A stretch of DNA of 51,296 nt from an uncultured Brachyspira sp. (GTDB taxonomy: Bacteria; Spirochaetota; Brachyspiria; Brachyspirales; Brachyspiraceae), in contig CALXXQ010000023.1 in the NCBI GenBank assembly GCA_944392715.1, positions 1-51,296 on the forward strand. The letters run 5' to 3'. Numbering within the stretch: position 1 is the stretch's first letter; each line of letters starts with the position of its first letter. A model generated the notes under the pieces. The model did no database searches, was not told the DNA's origin, and saw only the letters and a program-made list of their open reading frames with translations. Position numbers and translations under genes: made by a program. This document shows positions 40,461-48,455 of this stretch, in pieces.

Positions 40461-41459
40461 TTATTTATCAGATGGAATTTCAGATTCCTTATCTTCTGGT
40501 TCTTTGGCAAATGCTTTTTCTAATAAATCTTCTAATTTTTTATTAGTATAAAAATCTGCTTTTGCTTTTGTTACTATCTCTAATGTATTTTTTCTAGGTA
40601 TTTTTATAGGCTCACCCATAAAGATATTATAATTATTTTTCATAAGCTTTATAGTTTCATAACCCATAAGTACGGCAACTAAACAAAAATGTCTATATCC
40701 TGAAGCTTTTTTATCTATTGACATGATATATTCTATAGAATTTTTGAACTCATCCATAGCTGACTCTATCATTTTTAATAAAATTTCCATAGCTTTATCC
40801 ATATAAGCACCATCTTCAAAATAAGGAGCAGGATTTTCATTATCAAATAAACTTATAGGCCAAAATACTCTTTTTTCTTTATAATCTAATTTAGCATCTT
40901 TTATAATATTAACTTTCTGCAAAAATCTTCCTAAACTTTTAGCTTTTTCTTTATCTAATTCCAAATTATCTAAAATCTTTGCAAGCTCTGTAAGATAAAG
41001 CCCTACCGTACCAGCAACATAATAACAGTAATCATCTAAATCTTCAAATGTTGATATAGTATGATCTTGATAATAAACCATACCATAACCCATTTCTCTT
41101 AAATATGATATAGATATATTTTTTATATCCTGTCTAAAAGTAAAAAATGATTTTAAAACTACATCTGCATTTTCTATCAATACTTTATCATTCTCATTTA
41201 ATGTATTTGAGATGACAACATTTTTGAAATTTTCAAGATTATCAATATTTTCAGTTTTTAATATATTAATAAAACCTGTTATTAAAGTTTCTTTATCTTG
41301 AGCATTATGAGTAGAATCTTCAATTGTATCTATTATTCTAGCAAGTAAATATTGTACTTCTACTTTATTTTTTTTATTTTTATCTAGCAATGGTATAGTT
41401 AAAGCAAAACTTCTTGAAACTAAATCTAGTAAATATTTCGTATTAATTTTTGTTGCCAT
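40461..41459 (-). CDS. Squalene/phytoene-synthase-family protein (head-to-head prenyl synthase)
   Basis: A 332-residue helical protein. SRSFALTIPLL opens the family domain. The first aspartate-rich motif is DTIED (44-48); the flap-type helix includes YCYYVAGTVGLYLTELA. The second motif region LQKVNIIKDAKLDYKEKRVFWP keeps Asp188 and Asp192 but has Leu where Glu is usual (squalene synthases read close to NIIRDYxED). The overall pattern, especially QKVNIIKD...FWP, is closer to squalene synthase than to phytoene synthase. Such enzymes couple two C15 or C20 prenyl diphosphates. It starts 16 bp after ispF, the MEP-pathway gene, in an operon. It lacks a C-terminal membrane anchor. Confidence 0.8.
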   Translation of the reverse strand: MATKINTKYLLDLVSRSFALTIPLLDKNKKNKVEVQYLLARIIDTIEDSTHNAQDKETLITGFINILKTENIDNLENFKNVVISNTLNENDKVLIENADVVLKSFFTFRQDIKNISISYLREMGYGMVYYQDHTISTFEDLDDYCYYVAGTVGLYLTELAKILDNLELDKEKAKSLGRFLQKVNIIKDAKLDYKEKRVFWPISLFDNENPAPYFEDGAYMDKAMEILLKMIESAMDEFKNSIEYIMSIDKKASGYRHFCLVAVLMGYETIKLMKNNYNIFMGEPIKIPRKNTLEIVTKAKADFYTNKKLEDLLEKAFAKEPEDKESEIPSDK

Positions 41460-41475
41460 ATATTTTCCCTGAATT

Positions 41476-41946
41476 TTATTTTTTTAATAGTGATACACAA
41501 TGAACCGCTATACCTTCTCCTCTGCCTATAGAATCCATTTTTTCATTAGTCTTAGCTTTTATTGAAATATTTTCTATATCAGTTTTCAAAATTTCGGATA
41601 GATTTTTTCTCATAGTGTCTATATAATTTCTAAGTTTTGGTTTTTCTAATATAATTGTAATATCAGTATTTGATATTTCATAATTTTTTTCTTTCATTAT
41701 GGATACTACTTCTTTTAAAAGCTCTATAGAAGAAATATCTTTATATTTCTCATCATTATCTGTAAAATGACTTCCTATATCCCCAAGCGCCAATGCTCCT
41801 AATATAGAATCTATTAAAGCATGAATAACAGCATCAGCATCAGAATGTCCTTTTAACCCCAATTCATAAGGAATTTCTATACCTGCTAATATTAGTTTAC
41901 GATTTAATGCAAATACATGCGAATCATATCCGTAACCTATTCTCAT
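41476..41946 (-). CDS. ispF: 2-C-methyl-D-erythritol 2,4-cyclodiphosphate synthase
   Basis: A 156-residue protein of normal length. RIGYGYDSHVF holds metal ligands Asp8 and His10, LKGHSDADAVIHAL supplies His42, and GALALGDIGSHF, SIKAKTNEKMDSIGRGEGIA and the remaining family signatures are present. It forms the cyclic diphosphate of the MEP isoprenoid pathway. It is cotranscribed with the squalene-synthase-family gene immediately downstream. AGGAT precedes the ATG. Confidence 0.95.
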   Translation of the reverse strand: MRIGYGYDSHVFALNRKLILAGIEIPYELGLKGHSDADAVIHALIDSILGALALGDIGSHFTDNDEKYKDISSIELLKEVVSIMKEKNYEISNTDITIILEKPKLRNYIDTMRKNLSEILKTDIENISIKAKTNEKMDSIGRGEGIAVHCVSLLKK

Positions 41947-42120
41947 ATACTAATATCCTAAATTATATGTATTTAAATTATACTAAAATAGATTAATTTG
42001 TCAAATTATTTTATATACTATACTTCACTATAAAATTAGCAATTAAGTATTATTTGTAGTATTAAACACATCGTATATTTACATATACTATAAAAAAAAA
42101 CTAAATTTAATATATCTTAG

Positions 42121-42148
42121 TTGAATGCTTATAAAAAATTTATATAAT
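42121..42148 (+). promoter_or_regulatory. Candidate sigma-70 promoter of the symporter gene
   Basis: TTGAAT at 42121-42126 and TATAAT at 42143-42148 with a 16-bp spacer, 40 bp before the ATG. The rest of the 242-bp divergent gap with ispF is AT-rich without other structure I can name. Confidence 0.5.
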
Positions 42149-42188
42149 ACTATACATAGAAAAATATAAAATATTATGGAGAGAATTA

Positions 42189-43370
42189 ATGAAAAAAATA
42201 GGTCTTTTACCTAGAATTATAATAGGTATAATTCTAGGTATATTAGTAGGTATGTTTCTTCCTGCTCCAGTTGTGAGAGTTTTTGTAACTATAAGTAGTA
42301 TATTCAGCTTATTCTTGAATTTTATTATACCGCTTATGATAGTAGCTTTTATAGGTTACGGTATTGCTAACCTAACAGAAGGAGCAAGTAAATTAATAGG
42401 AATTACAGTTGCTATATCATACGGCTCTACTTTATTAGCAGGAAGCATTGCATTTTTAGTAGCTTCTAATCTTTTCCCTACTCTTTTAGGTGCTTCAGCT
42501 TTAAGCAGCGTAAAAATTGAATCTGGTTTAGATAGTTATTTTACTATACCTCTTAAACCTCTATTTGATGTTACATCTGCTGTAGTATTTGCATTTATTT
42601 TGGGTATTGGTATCACTATGCTAAGGCCAAAAAAACAAGGGGAAGAATTATTTTCTATAGTAAGAGATTCTGAGGAAGTTATACAGGCTATTTTAAAAAA
42701 TATAATTATTCCAATACTTCCTTTACATATTTTAGGGACATTTGCAAATTTAGCTTATGCAGGAAGCATACAGCATATACTTGTAATATTTGGTAAAGTA
42801 TTTGCTGTTGTTATTACTCTTCATATACTTTATATTACCGCTTTATTTATAATATCAGGTATTATAGGAGGAAAATCACCTATAATGCTTATTAAAAATC
42901 AGATTCCGCCATATTTTACTGCTGTAGGTACTCAAAGCAGTGCGGCAACTATTCCTGTTAGTTTAATAGCTGCTGAAAAAAATGGTGTGTCTGAACAAAT
43001 TAGAAAATTCGTAATACCTCTTTGTGCTACTATACACTTAGCTGGTTCTATGATTACATTAACTTGCTGTTCTACTGCTGTTATATTAATATTAGGACAA
43101 ACTCATACTTACACTTCAATACTTCCTTTCATTCTTATGTTAGGTATAGCTATGGTGGCTGCTCCTGGTGCTCCTGGAGGTGCTGTTATGAGCGCTTTGC
43201 CTTTCTTCTATATGATTGGAATAACAGGAGAAGAATTACAAGGTTTAATGATAGCATTATATTTAACTCAGGACTCTTTCGGTACTGCTGCTAATGTATC
43301 TGGAGATAATGCTATAGCTGTATTTGTTGATTGGTTATATAAAACTAGAATAAAAAAAGATGCTGCTTGA
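42189..43370 (+). CDS. Dicarboxylate/amino-acid:cation symporter (DAACS family)
   Basis: A 393-residue polytopic membrane transporter with about eight helices and re-entrant loops. Family motifs: FLNFIIPLMIVAFI, AVGTQSSAATIPVSL (the Ser-rich re-entrant loop), VAAPGAPGGAV, and QDSFGTAANVSGDNAIAV in the last transport helix. The family moves glutamate, aspartate or C4-dicarboxylates with Na+ or H+; the exact substrate cannot be read. GGAGAG precedes the ATG. It is monocistronic by position, with its own promoter candidate and terminator. Confidence 0.88.
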   Translation: MKKIGLLPRIIIGIILGILVGMFLPAPVVRVFVTISSIFSLFLNFIIPLMIVAFIGYGIANLTEGASKLIGITVAISYGSTLLAGSIAFLVASNLFPTLLGASALSSVKIESGLDSYFTIPLKPLFDVTSAVVFAFILGIGITMLRPKKQGEELFSIVRDSEEVIQAILKNIIIPILPLHILGTFANLAYAGSIQHILVIFGKVFAVVITLHILYITALFIISGIIGGKSPIMLIKNQIPPYFTAVGTQSSAATIPVSLIAAEKNGVSEQIRKFVIPLCATIHLAGSMITLTCCSTAVILILGQTHTYTSILPFILMLGIAMVAAPGAPGGAVMSALPFFYMIGITGEELQGLMIALYLTQDSFGTAANVSGDNAIAVFVDWLYKTRIKKDAA

Positions 43371-43396
43371 TTTTATTAAATTAAAATGAGAATATA

Positions 43397-43433
43397 AAAA
43401 AGGATAGTTCTTTAATAGGGCTATCCTTTTTAT
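43397..43433 (+). terminator. Rho-independent terminator after the symporter
   Basis: An 11-bp stem AAAAAGGATAG / CTATCCTTTTT (43397-43407 with 43421-43431), extended by G-T pairs. It lies 26 bp after the stop codon. Confidence 0.85.
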
Positions 43434-43449
43434 TATGGCTTTAATTACA

Positions 43450-43769
43450 TGTCCCACCCTTTTTAATTACTGCCTCAATATAAATTTTGATTATTACTTT
43501 TTTATAGCTGAAAAATGAATAGCACTACCCGCCCAAGTTTTTTATTAAATTTTCACTATCTTCAACGCACGGTTAACTAAATTTTTTTATAGTTTACATG
43601 TTATTATTAATTAATTTATACTATAGTGTCGTTCTGCGTGCGGTTAAGAGATTATAAATCTTAATAAAATTTTGGGTGGGGGTTATAATTACAGATAAAA
43701 ATGAAAAAGAAATATAATACAAAAATATCAGGTAAGTTTAAAAAGCCTAGAGGGTGGGATTTAAAATAA
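43450..43769 (+). repeat. Fold-back intergenic repeat, copy B (complete)
   Basis: This roughly 320-bp element has nested complementary arms. The outer pair is CCCACCC (43453-43459) with GGGTGGG near 43752-43758, the middle pair is CCCGCCCAA with TTGGGTGGG, and the core is CGCACG (43566-43571) with CGTGCG (43637-43642). It aligns along its length with copy C, and its right part with copy A, always in the same orientation. It fills the gap between the symporter terminator and the PstS-like gene, ending about 85 bp before that gene's ATG. Short frames inside it are broken by stops. Confidence 0.85.
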
Positions 43770-43854
43770 ATCAAAAAAGAAAACTATTTTATACCCTGTT
43801 GACGTATAGTTTATTCTATAGTATTATTCTCAAAAATATTATGAGATAAATCTT

Positions 43855-45174
43855 ATGAATATAAAAACATTAATCAATGCACTTGCAATTATCTTTATAC
43901 CTATTTCTATTTTATTTATTTTTATTTCTTTAATAATGATGATAATTTCAGACTCTCCTATCATTACATTTTATCTTATGATTTTAGCTTCTATAGTTTT
44001 GATAATTAATTCTATAATATTTTTTATAAAAAATAATTATATAATATTCTCATTAACATTTGTATTTTTATTAATAATTATATTTAGTAATATTATGTTT
44101 ATTTATAATAATAGAGATGCAAATTTTAAAGAAGTTAATAATTATGTAATAGCTGATTCATATTATCCTTTTGCTAATATAAGAAACACTAATTCAAAAG
44201 TAGTAAAACTCACAAATGAATCAAGTTTAATAATAACAAATAATTTTCCAAGACTTGATGGTGAAATTGAATTTTTTCCGATTTATTCAGCATTTGCAGA
44301 TGCAGTTTATAAAATAACAGTTACAAATAATAAATATACTAATATGTTTTTAAAACAAGTTCCATTTGAGGAGTATATAGTAATTAACGATAATGGAAAA
44401 ATAGAAACTAATTATGACAGAGCAACAAACAGCAGCTATGATACAGCTTATATTTTATGCTCAACAATTTATTATAACACTTATGAAAGCTTTTTGTATG
44501 ATAATGCTTATAAAAATCTTATAAATGGTAAAGTTGATATAGTATTTGGAAATGCACCTTCTAATAAAGATATAGAAATAGCTAAAACTAATAATATAGA
44601 TTTTATATTAATACCTATAGGAAAAGAGGCATTTGTATTTTTTGTAAACTCACAAAACAAAGTAGATAATCTTTCAAAAGAGAATATAAAAGACATATAC
44701 ACAGGAAAAATCAATAATTGGAAAGAAGTTGGAGGAGATAACATGAAAATAAAAGCCCATCAAACGGATAATATTGGAAAATGGCAAATTACATTTACAA
44801 ACTTCATGGCTTCAATGAATGCTGAAAATAATATAATTAAGCCCGATACAAAAATAGTATTTGATTTGAATTCTGGATTTACAGAAAATGTAAAAGAATA
44901 CCGCAATAGAAAAAATGCTATAGGATATTCATTTTTATTTAATGTTCATGAAATGATAAACAACAATGAAATAAAAACTCTTTCTATAGATAATATAAAA
45001 CCAAATAAAGAAAATATACAAAATGGTACTTATCCTCTATCAAGCACATTTTATGCTGCAACAACTAAAAAAGCTATGAAAGAAAATCCTAATGTGCATA
45101 AATTAATAGACTTTATATTATCAGAACAAGGACAGTATTTAGTTGAAAAGGCAGGATATACCCCTATTAAATAA
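43855..45174 (+). CDS. Membrane-anchored PstS-like phosphate-binding protein
   Basis: A 439-residue protein. The first ~88 residues hold three hydrophobic segments (about 5-30, 35-58, 63-85) in place of the cleavable signal usual for PstS. The rest is a periplasmic-binding-protein fold of the PstS type: RLDGEIEFFPIYSAFADAVY, VDIVFGNAPSNKDIEIAK, LSKENIKDIYTGKINNWKEV, and a C-terminal EQGQYLVEKAGYTPI. The TG[KE]IxNWxEVGG-like motif is characteristic. No pst transporter or pho genes are adjacent. It could be a phosphate sensor or a tethered receptor rather than an ABC component (inference). It is flanked by fold-back repeats B and C. Confidence 0.78.
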   Translation: MNIKTLINALAIIFIPISILFIFISLIMMIISDSPIITFYLMILASIVLIINSIIFFIKNNYIIFSLTFVFLLIIIFSNIMFIYNNRDANFKEVNNYVIADSYYPFANIRNTNSKVVKLTNESSLIITNNFPRLDGEIEFFPIYSAFADAVYKITVTNNKYTNMFLKQVPFEEYIVINDNGKIETNYDRATNSSYDTAYILCSTIYYNTYESFLYDNAYKNLINGKVDIVFGNAPSNKDIEIAKTNNIDFILIPIGKEAFVFFVNSQNKVDNLSKENIKDIYTGKINNWKEVGGDNMKIKAHQTDNIGKWQITFTNFMASMNAENNIIKPDTKIVFDLNSGFTENVKEYRNRKNAIGYSFLFNVHEMINNNEIKTLSIDNIKPNKENIQNGTYPLSSTFYAATTKKAMKENPNVHKLIDFILSEQGQYLVEKAGYTPIK

Positions 45175-45190
45175 ATTTTTATTATTTATT

Positions 45191-45215
45191 ATAGCTAATA
45201 AAAATTGTTAGCTAT
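45191..45215 (+). other. Small hairpin after the PstS-like gene
   Basis: ATAGCTAA (45191-45198) and TTAGCTAT (45208-45215) form an 8-bp stem 17 bp after the stop. There is no T run, so termination there is uncertain. Confidence 0.45.
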
Positions 45216-45261
45216 AAATCTATGTCAAGTAAACTTGCCAGAGGCTCACAATTTTTATTAC

Positions 45262-45586
45262 ATACCCCGCCCTTTTTCCTTACAGCTTCAATATAAATTT
45301 TAATTTATTATTTTTTATAACTCAAACTAGAAATAGCACTGCCCTCCCAAGTTTAAATTAAATTTTCAATCTCTTTAACGCACGTTGAACAAAATTTATT
45401 ATTTAATTTAAATTATTATTATTAATTCATTTATATTTATAGTTCCATTCTGCGTGCGGTTGATGTATTATAAATCTTAATAAAATTTTGGGTGGGTGCT
45501 ATAATTACAGATGAAAACAAAAAAGAAATATTATATAAAGATAACATGTGATTTTAAAAAGCCTAAAGGGTGGGATTTAGAATAAG
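45262..45586 (+). repeat. Fold-back intergenic repeat, copy C (complete)
   Basis: It shares all blocks with copy B in the same order. The outer arm is CCCGCCC near 45266-45272 against GGGTGGG near 45568-45574, and the core is CGCACG (45379-45384) with CGTGCG (45453-45458). Compared with B, the outer arm changes A to G opposite an unchanged T, which keeps a wobble pair, while the middle arm (CCCTCCC) has one mismatch. It occupies the gap between the PstS-like gene and the LRR lipoprotein pseudogene, ending 74 bp before that start codon. Confidence 0.85.
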
Positions 45587-45659
45587 CAAAAATAAATTTT
45601 TAATAAAATGTTATATTTTTTAATAACAATAATTATAAATAATTGTTATAATACTTAAT

Positions 45660-46602
45660 ATGAAAAAAATAATTCTTATAATACTTTTAATAATATTATT
45701 ATCTTGCAGAAATTCTATAACATTAGTAGAAAAAATTTCAGATACATCAGACTTGGAATATGCTCTTGAAATAGATGAAGCTAATCCGCAAAATATGGAG
45801 GAAGCATTAAAAAGATATGCTGCAGATCATAATGGGCAATACAAATTAATTTTTACAGGCACATCAACAAAAAAATATGATATTTGGACTTCAATAAGCC
45901 AAATGCTTGAAAAAATTTCTTTAAAAAATATAAAAATAGAAATATCTCTTGATAATGTAATTTTCCCAAACAATAAAATTCCAGATAATTTGTTTGGGGC
46001 AAATGCTATAAATAAGTCAATAGTAAAAATAACATTTCCTGACACTATAACAGAAATAGGAGAATATAGCATTTATTGACCTGAATTAACAGAAATAACA
46101 CTTCCAAGTAATTTGATAACAATAGGTAATAGAGGACTTATAGGATGTTATAATCTAAAATCATTAAAACTTCCTAACTCATTAAAAACAATAGGTGAAT
46201 TAGCATTAAAGGAATGCGGCTTTGACAGTATAGAAATTCCTGATTCTGTAACTTCTATAGGTAAAAGTGCTTTTGGTGATTGCGAAAATTTAGTAAATAT
46301 AAAATTACCAAATAATTTAGAGACAATACCTGATAGTATGTTCGAAAGCTGCGGCTCTCTTAATACAATAACTATACCAGCATCTGTAAAAAAAAATAGG
46401 AAAATTTGCTTTTTATTATAGCCAAAATTTTGAAAGTATTAGATTTTTAAATGATAATCCTGCATTAATAACAGTGGGCATAAGTGTATTTGCTGGATGT
46501 CATTTAAAAACAGTATATATACCTGCAAGCAGCAGTGCATCAGATGATGAATGGAGAAACACTTTAGGTATAGATGCTACTGTAAATATTATAAGAGAAT
46601 AA
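45660..46602 (+). pseudogene. BspA-type leucine-rich-repeat lipoprotein, broken
   Basis: A lipoprotein signal (MKKIILIILLIILLSC, Cys16) is followed, after about 110 residues, by BspA/LRR_5 repeats such as LTEITLPSNLITIGNRGL and FDSIEIPDSVTSIGKSAF. Two lesions break it. An in-frame TGA at 46077-46079 replaces the residue before PELTEI, where these repeats normally have Cys. A frameshift follows at the A9 run 46388-46396, after which the repeats continue in another frame (KFAFYYSQNFESIRFLNDN) to a normal C-terminus at 46602. With A8 the second half would be in frame. Intact relatives are surface proteins that bind host matrix. Confidence 0.8.
46388..46396 (+). repeat. A9 homopolymer at the LRR frameshift
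   Basis: Nine consecutive A residues at the exact point where the LRR reading frame is lost. One fewer A would rejoin the two halves of the repeat domain. Confidence 0.85.
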
Positions 46603-46606
46603 TAAA

Positions 46607-46660
46607 ATTTTTGGGTTTATATTAAGTTACTATTATGTTTCTTAATATAAACCCAAAATT
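46607..46660. terminator. Long hairpin between the convergent LRR pseudogene and purD
   Basis: A 20-bp stem with one mismatch (46607-46626 with 46641-46660) and a 14-base loop. It is placed between convergent genes and likely terminates both; the flanking T runs are short, so confidence is moderate. Confidence 0.7.
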
Positions 46661-46690
46661 ATAAGATTAATTAGTAGTTTTGAAATATAT

Positions 46691-47944
46691 TTATTTTATC
46701 AATCCTATATCTTTTCTATAGTACTTGTCTTTAAAATCTATTTTTTCAATATCGGCATAAGTAAGTTTTCTTGCCTCTTCTAAACTGTCAGCAATATTAA
46801 CAACATTAAGCACCCTTCCGCCATCTGTGATTATATTATTATTTTCATCTAATTTAGCACCAGCTATAAAACATTGTCCATTTATTTTATCTATGCCCTC
46901 TATTTTATAGCCTTTATTATAAGAAGCAGGATATCCTCCTGAAGCCATCACAACACAGCATGCATGCTTATTTTTCCATTTAATATTTAAAGATGATAAT
47001 TCTCTTTTCATAGCTGATTCTATTATAGATAAATAATCTGTTTCTAAAAGCTGAAGTACTGCCTGTGTTTCTGGGTCTCCCATTCTTACATTATACTCAA
47101 GTAAATATACTCCTTTATTAGTTATCATAATACCAAAGAATATAATACCCGCAAAAGACATTTTTTCAGCCTTTATTCCTTTTAAAGTAGGATCTAATAT
47201 ATCTTTAATGAATAATTCTTCTGCCTCTTTTGTGTAATAAGGATTAGGAGATATAACTCCCATTCCGCCTGTATTATTTCCTGTATCATTATCACCTACT
47301 TTTTTATGATCCTTAGCTGATATAAAAGGTATTATAATATTGCTGTCAGTTACAGAAAGTATAGAAGCTTCAATACCTTCCAAAAACTCTTCTATTACAA
47401 CCTCATTTCCAGCCTCTTTAAAAACCTTTTTAACCATTATATCTTCTAAAGCATTTTTAGCTTCCTGCTTATCCTTACATATTAAAACACCTTTTCCTAA
47501 AGCAAGTCCGCTAGCTTTTATAACTATAGGATAACTGCATTTATCTAAATACTCATTGGCCTTATTATAATCAGAAAATACTTCATATTCAGCAGTCTTT
47601 ACTCCATATTTTTTCATAAAACTTTTAGAATAAGCCTTAGAGCCTTCAAGTATTGCTGCTTGTTTATTAGGTCCAAATATTTTAAGTCCGTTCTCTTCAA
47701 ACTTATCAACTATTCCATATACAAGCATTTCTTCACTTCCTACTATAGTTAAATCAATGCTTTCTTTCTTTGCAAAATTTAATATTTCATCTATAGTAGA
47801 AATTTTTACATTTTCACAATTTTTTTCTTTAGCTGTTCCTGCATTTCCAGGTGCACAGTAAACTTTTGAAACTTTTTCATTCTTGAGTAAATTATTACAA
47901 ATGGCATGCTCTCTAGCACCTGAACCTATAACAAGTATTTTCAT
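46691..47944 (-). CDS. purD: Phosphoribosylamine-glycine ligase (GAR synthetase)
   Basis: A 417-residue ATP-grasp enzyme, second step of purine synthesis. ILVIGSGAREHAICNNLL and YCAPGNAGTAKEKNC form the N-terminal PRA-binding part. YPIVIKASGLALGKGVLICK and EVVIEEFLEG are ATP-grasp elements. DNDTGNNTGGMGVISPNPYY and LEYNVRMGDPETQAVL are the PurD signatures including the metal-binding segment. The length is normal. It has an AAGGA site and no purine gene neighbours in the window. Confidence 0.96.
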   Translation of the reverse strand: MKILVIGSGAREHAICNNLLKNEKVSKVYCAPGNAGTAKEKNCENVKISTIDEILNFAKKESIDLTIVGSEEMLVYGIVDKFEENGLKIFGPNKQAAILEGSKAYSKSFMKKYGVKTAEYEVFSDYNKANEYLDKCSYPIVIKASGLALGKGVLICKDKQEAKNALEDIMVKKVFKEAGNEVVIEEFLEGIEASILSVTDSNIIIPFISAKDHKKVGDNDTGNNTGGMGVISPNPYYTKEAEELFIKDILDPTLKGIKAEKMSFAGIIFFGIMITNKGVYLLEYNVRMGDPETQAVLQLLETDYLSIIESAMKRELSSLNIKWKNKHACCVVMASGGYPASYNKGYKIEGIDKINGQCFIAGAKLDENNNIITDGGRVLNVVNIADSLEEARKLTYADIEKIDFKDKYYRKDIGLIK

Positions 47945-48239
47945 ATATTTATCCTTTATAAGAGATTAAATGATTATAATTTTATGTATTTTTATTATAT
48001 ACAAAATCTAATTATAGAAATTATATTTTATATCATGATTATGGCTTTATTATACTGAAAATACAAACTTTGTCAAAGCGAAAATAAAATATATAAAATT
48101 TCACACTTTTTTAACAAATTTATAAAAAAGTATAAAAATAAATTTGCAAATATCTAATAAATTTACTATACTCTAAATATAAATGTTCTCGTGTGCATAA
48201 ATTAGAGACATTTTTTAAATCTAAATGAGGGTAATTTTA
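47945..48239. other. AT-rich divergent intergenic region upstream of the sialidase leader
   Basis: No gene is seen. It contains a promoter candidate at 48144-48172 and two copies of TGTTCTCGTG nearby, one at about 48184 here and one at about 48255 inside the leader ORF; in the second, GTTC-TCGT-GAAC can form a small hairpin. Confidence 0.5.
48144..48172 (+). promoter_or_regulatory. Candidate promoter for the leader ORF and sialidase
   Basis: TTGCAA at 48144-48149 and TATACT at 48167-48172 with the ideal 17-bp spacer. Transcription would start near 48179, giving a 5' region of about 275 bases that contains the leader ORF and the pentanucleotide repeat. A second TATAAT lies at 48332-48337, with its -35 position falling on the end of the repeat. 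Confidence 0.5.
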
Positions 48240-48320
48240 ATGATTTTGTCAGTTTGTTCTCGTGAACAGAGCAAAATAAAAGACTACACTACACTACACT
48301 ACACTACACTACACAATTAA
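48240..48320 (+). CDS. Leader ORF of 26 codons containing a pentanucleotide repeat
   Basis: ATG at 48240 has a GAGGG ribosome-binding site 8 bases upstream. The peptide MILSVCSREQSKIKD is followed by two YTTLH units encoded by the repeat and ends at TAA 48318-48320. Because the unit is 5 bases, each gain or loss changes frame. By my reading, loss of one unit moves translation into a frame with no stop until 48473-48475, about 20 bases inside the sialidase gene; gain of one unit gives a stop just after the repeat. It is in the same frame as the sialidase but separated by stops. A regulatory leader is inference; the ribosome-binding site and repeat are seen directly. Confidence 0.5.
   Translation: MILSVCSREQSKIKDYTTLHYTTLHN
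48283..48314 (+). repeat. Pentanucleotide tandem repeat, 6.4 units of ACACT
   Basis: A perfect 32-base tract lying inside the leader ORF, 142 bases upstream of the sialidase ATG. It is the only tandem repeat of this kind noticed in the window. Confidence 0.95.
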
Positions 48321-48455
48321 TATATCTCACCTATAATAAATTTAATTTCAATAAAAAATTATCCTATATCATAATCAGCTTTTTTTCAAGACTATCTAGC
48401 ATTTACCCATTAAATGCTTGCAATAGAAATTTCACTTTTCAAGGAGTTTATACTT

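Noticed and set aside
43022..43294. Tyr/Cys/Ser-rich ORF within the symporter gene
   Set aside because: An out-of-frame shadow of the transporter; no independent start signal.
43660..43690. G-quadruplex at the GGGTGGG boxes
   Set aside because: Only two closely spaced G runs at each box; four clustered runs are not present.
48283..48314. Short tandem repeats read as a CRISPR array
   Set aside because: Units are 5 bases without spacers; it is a microsatellite.
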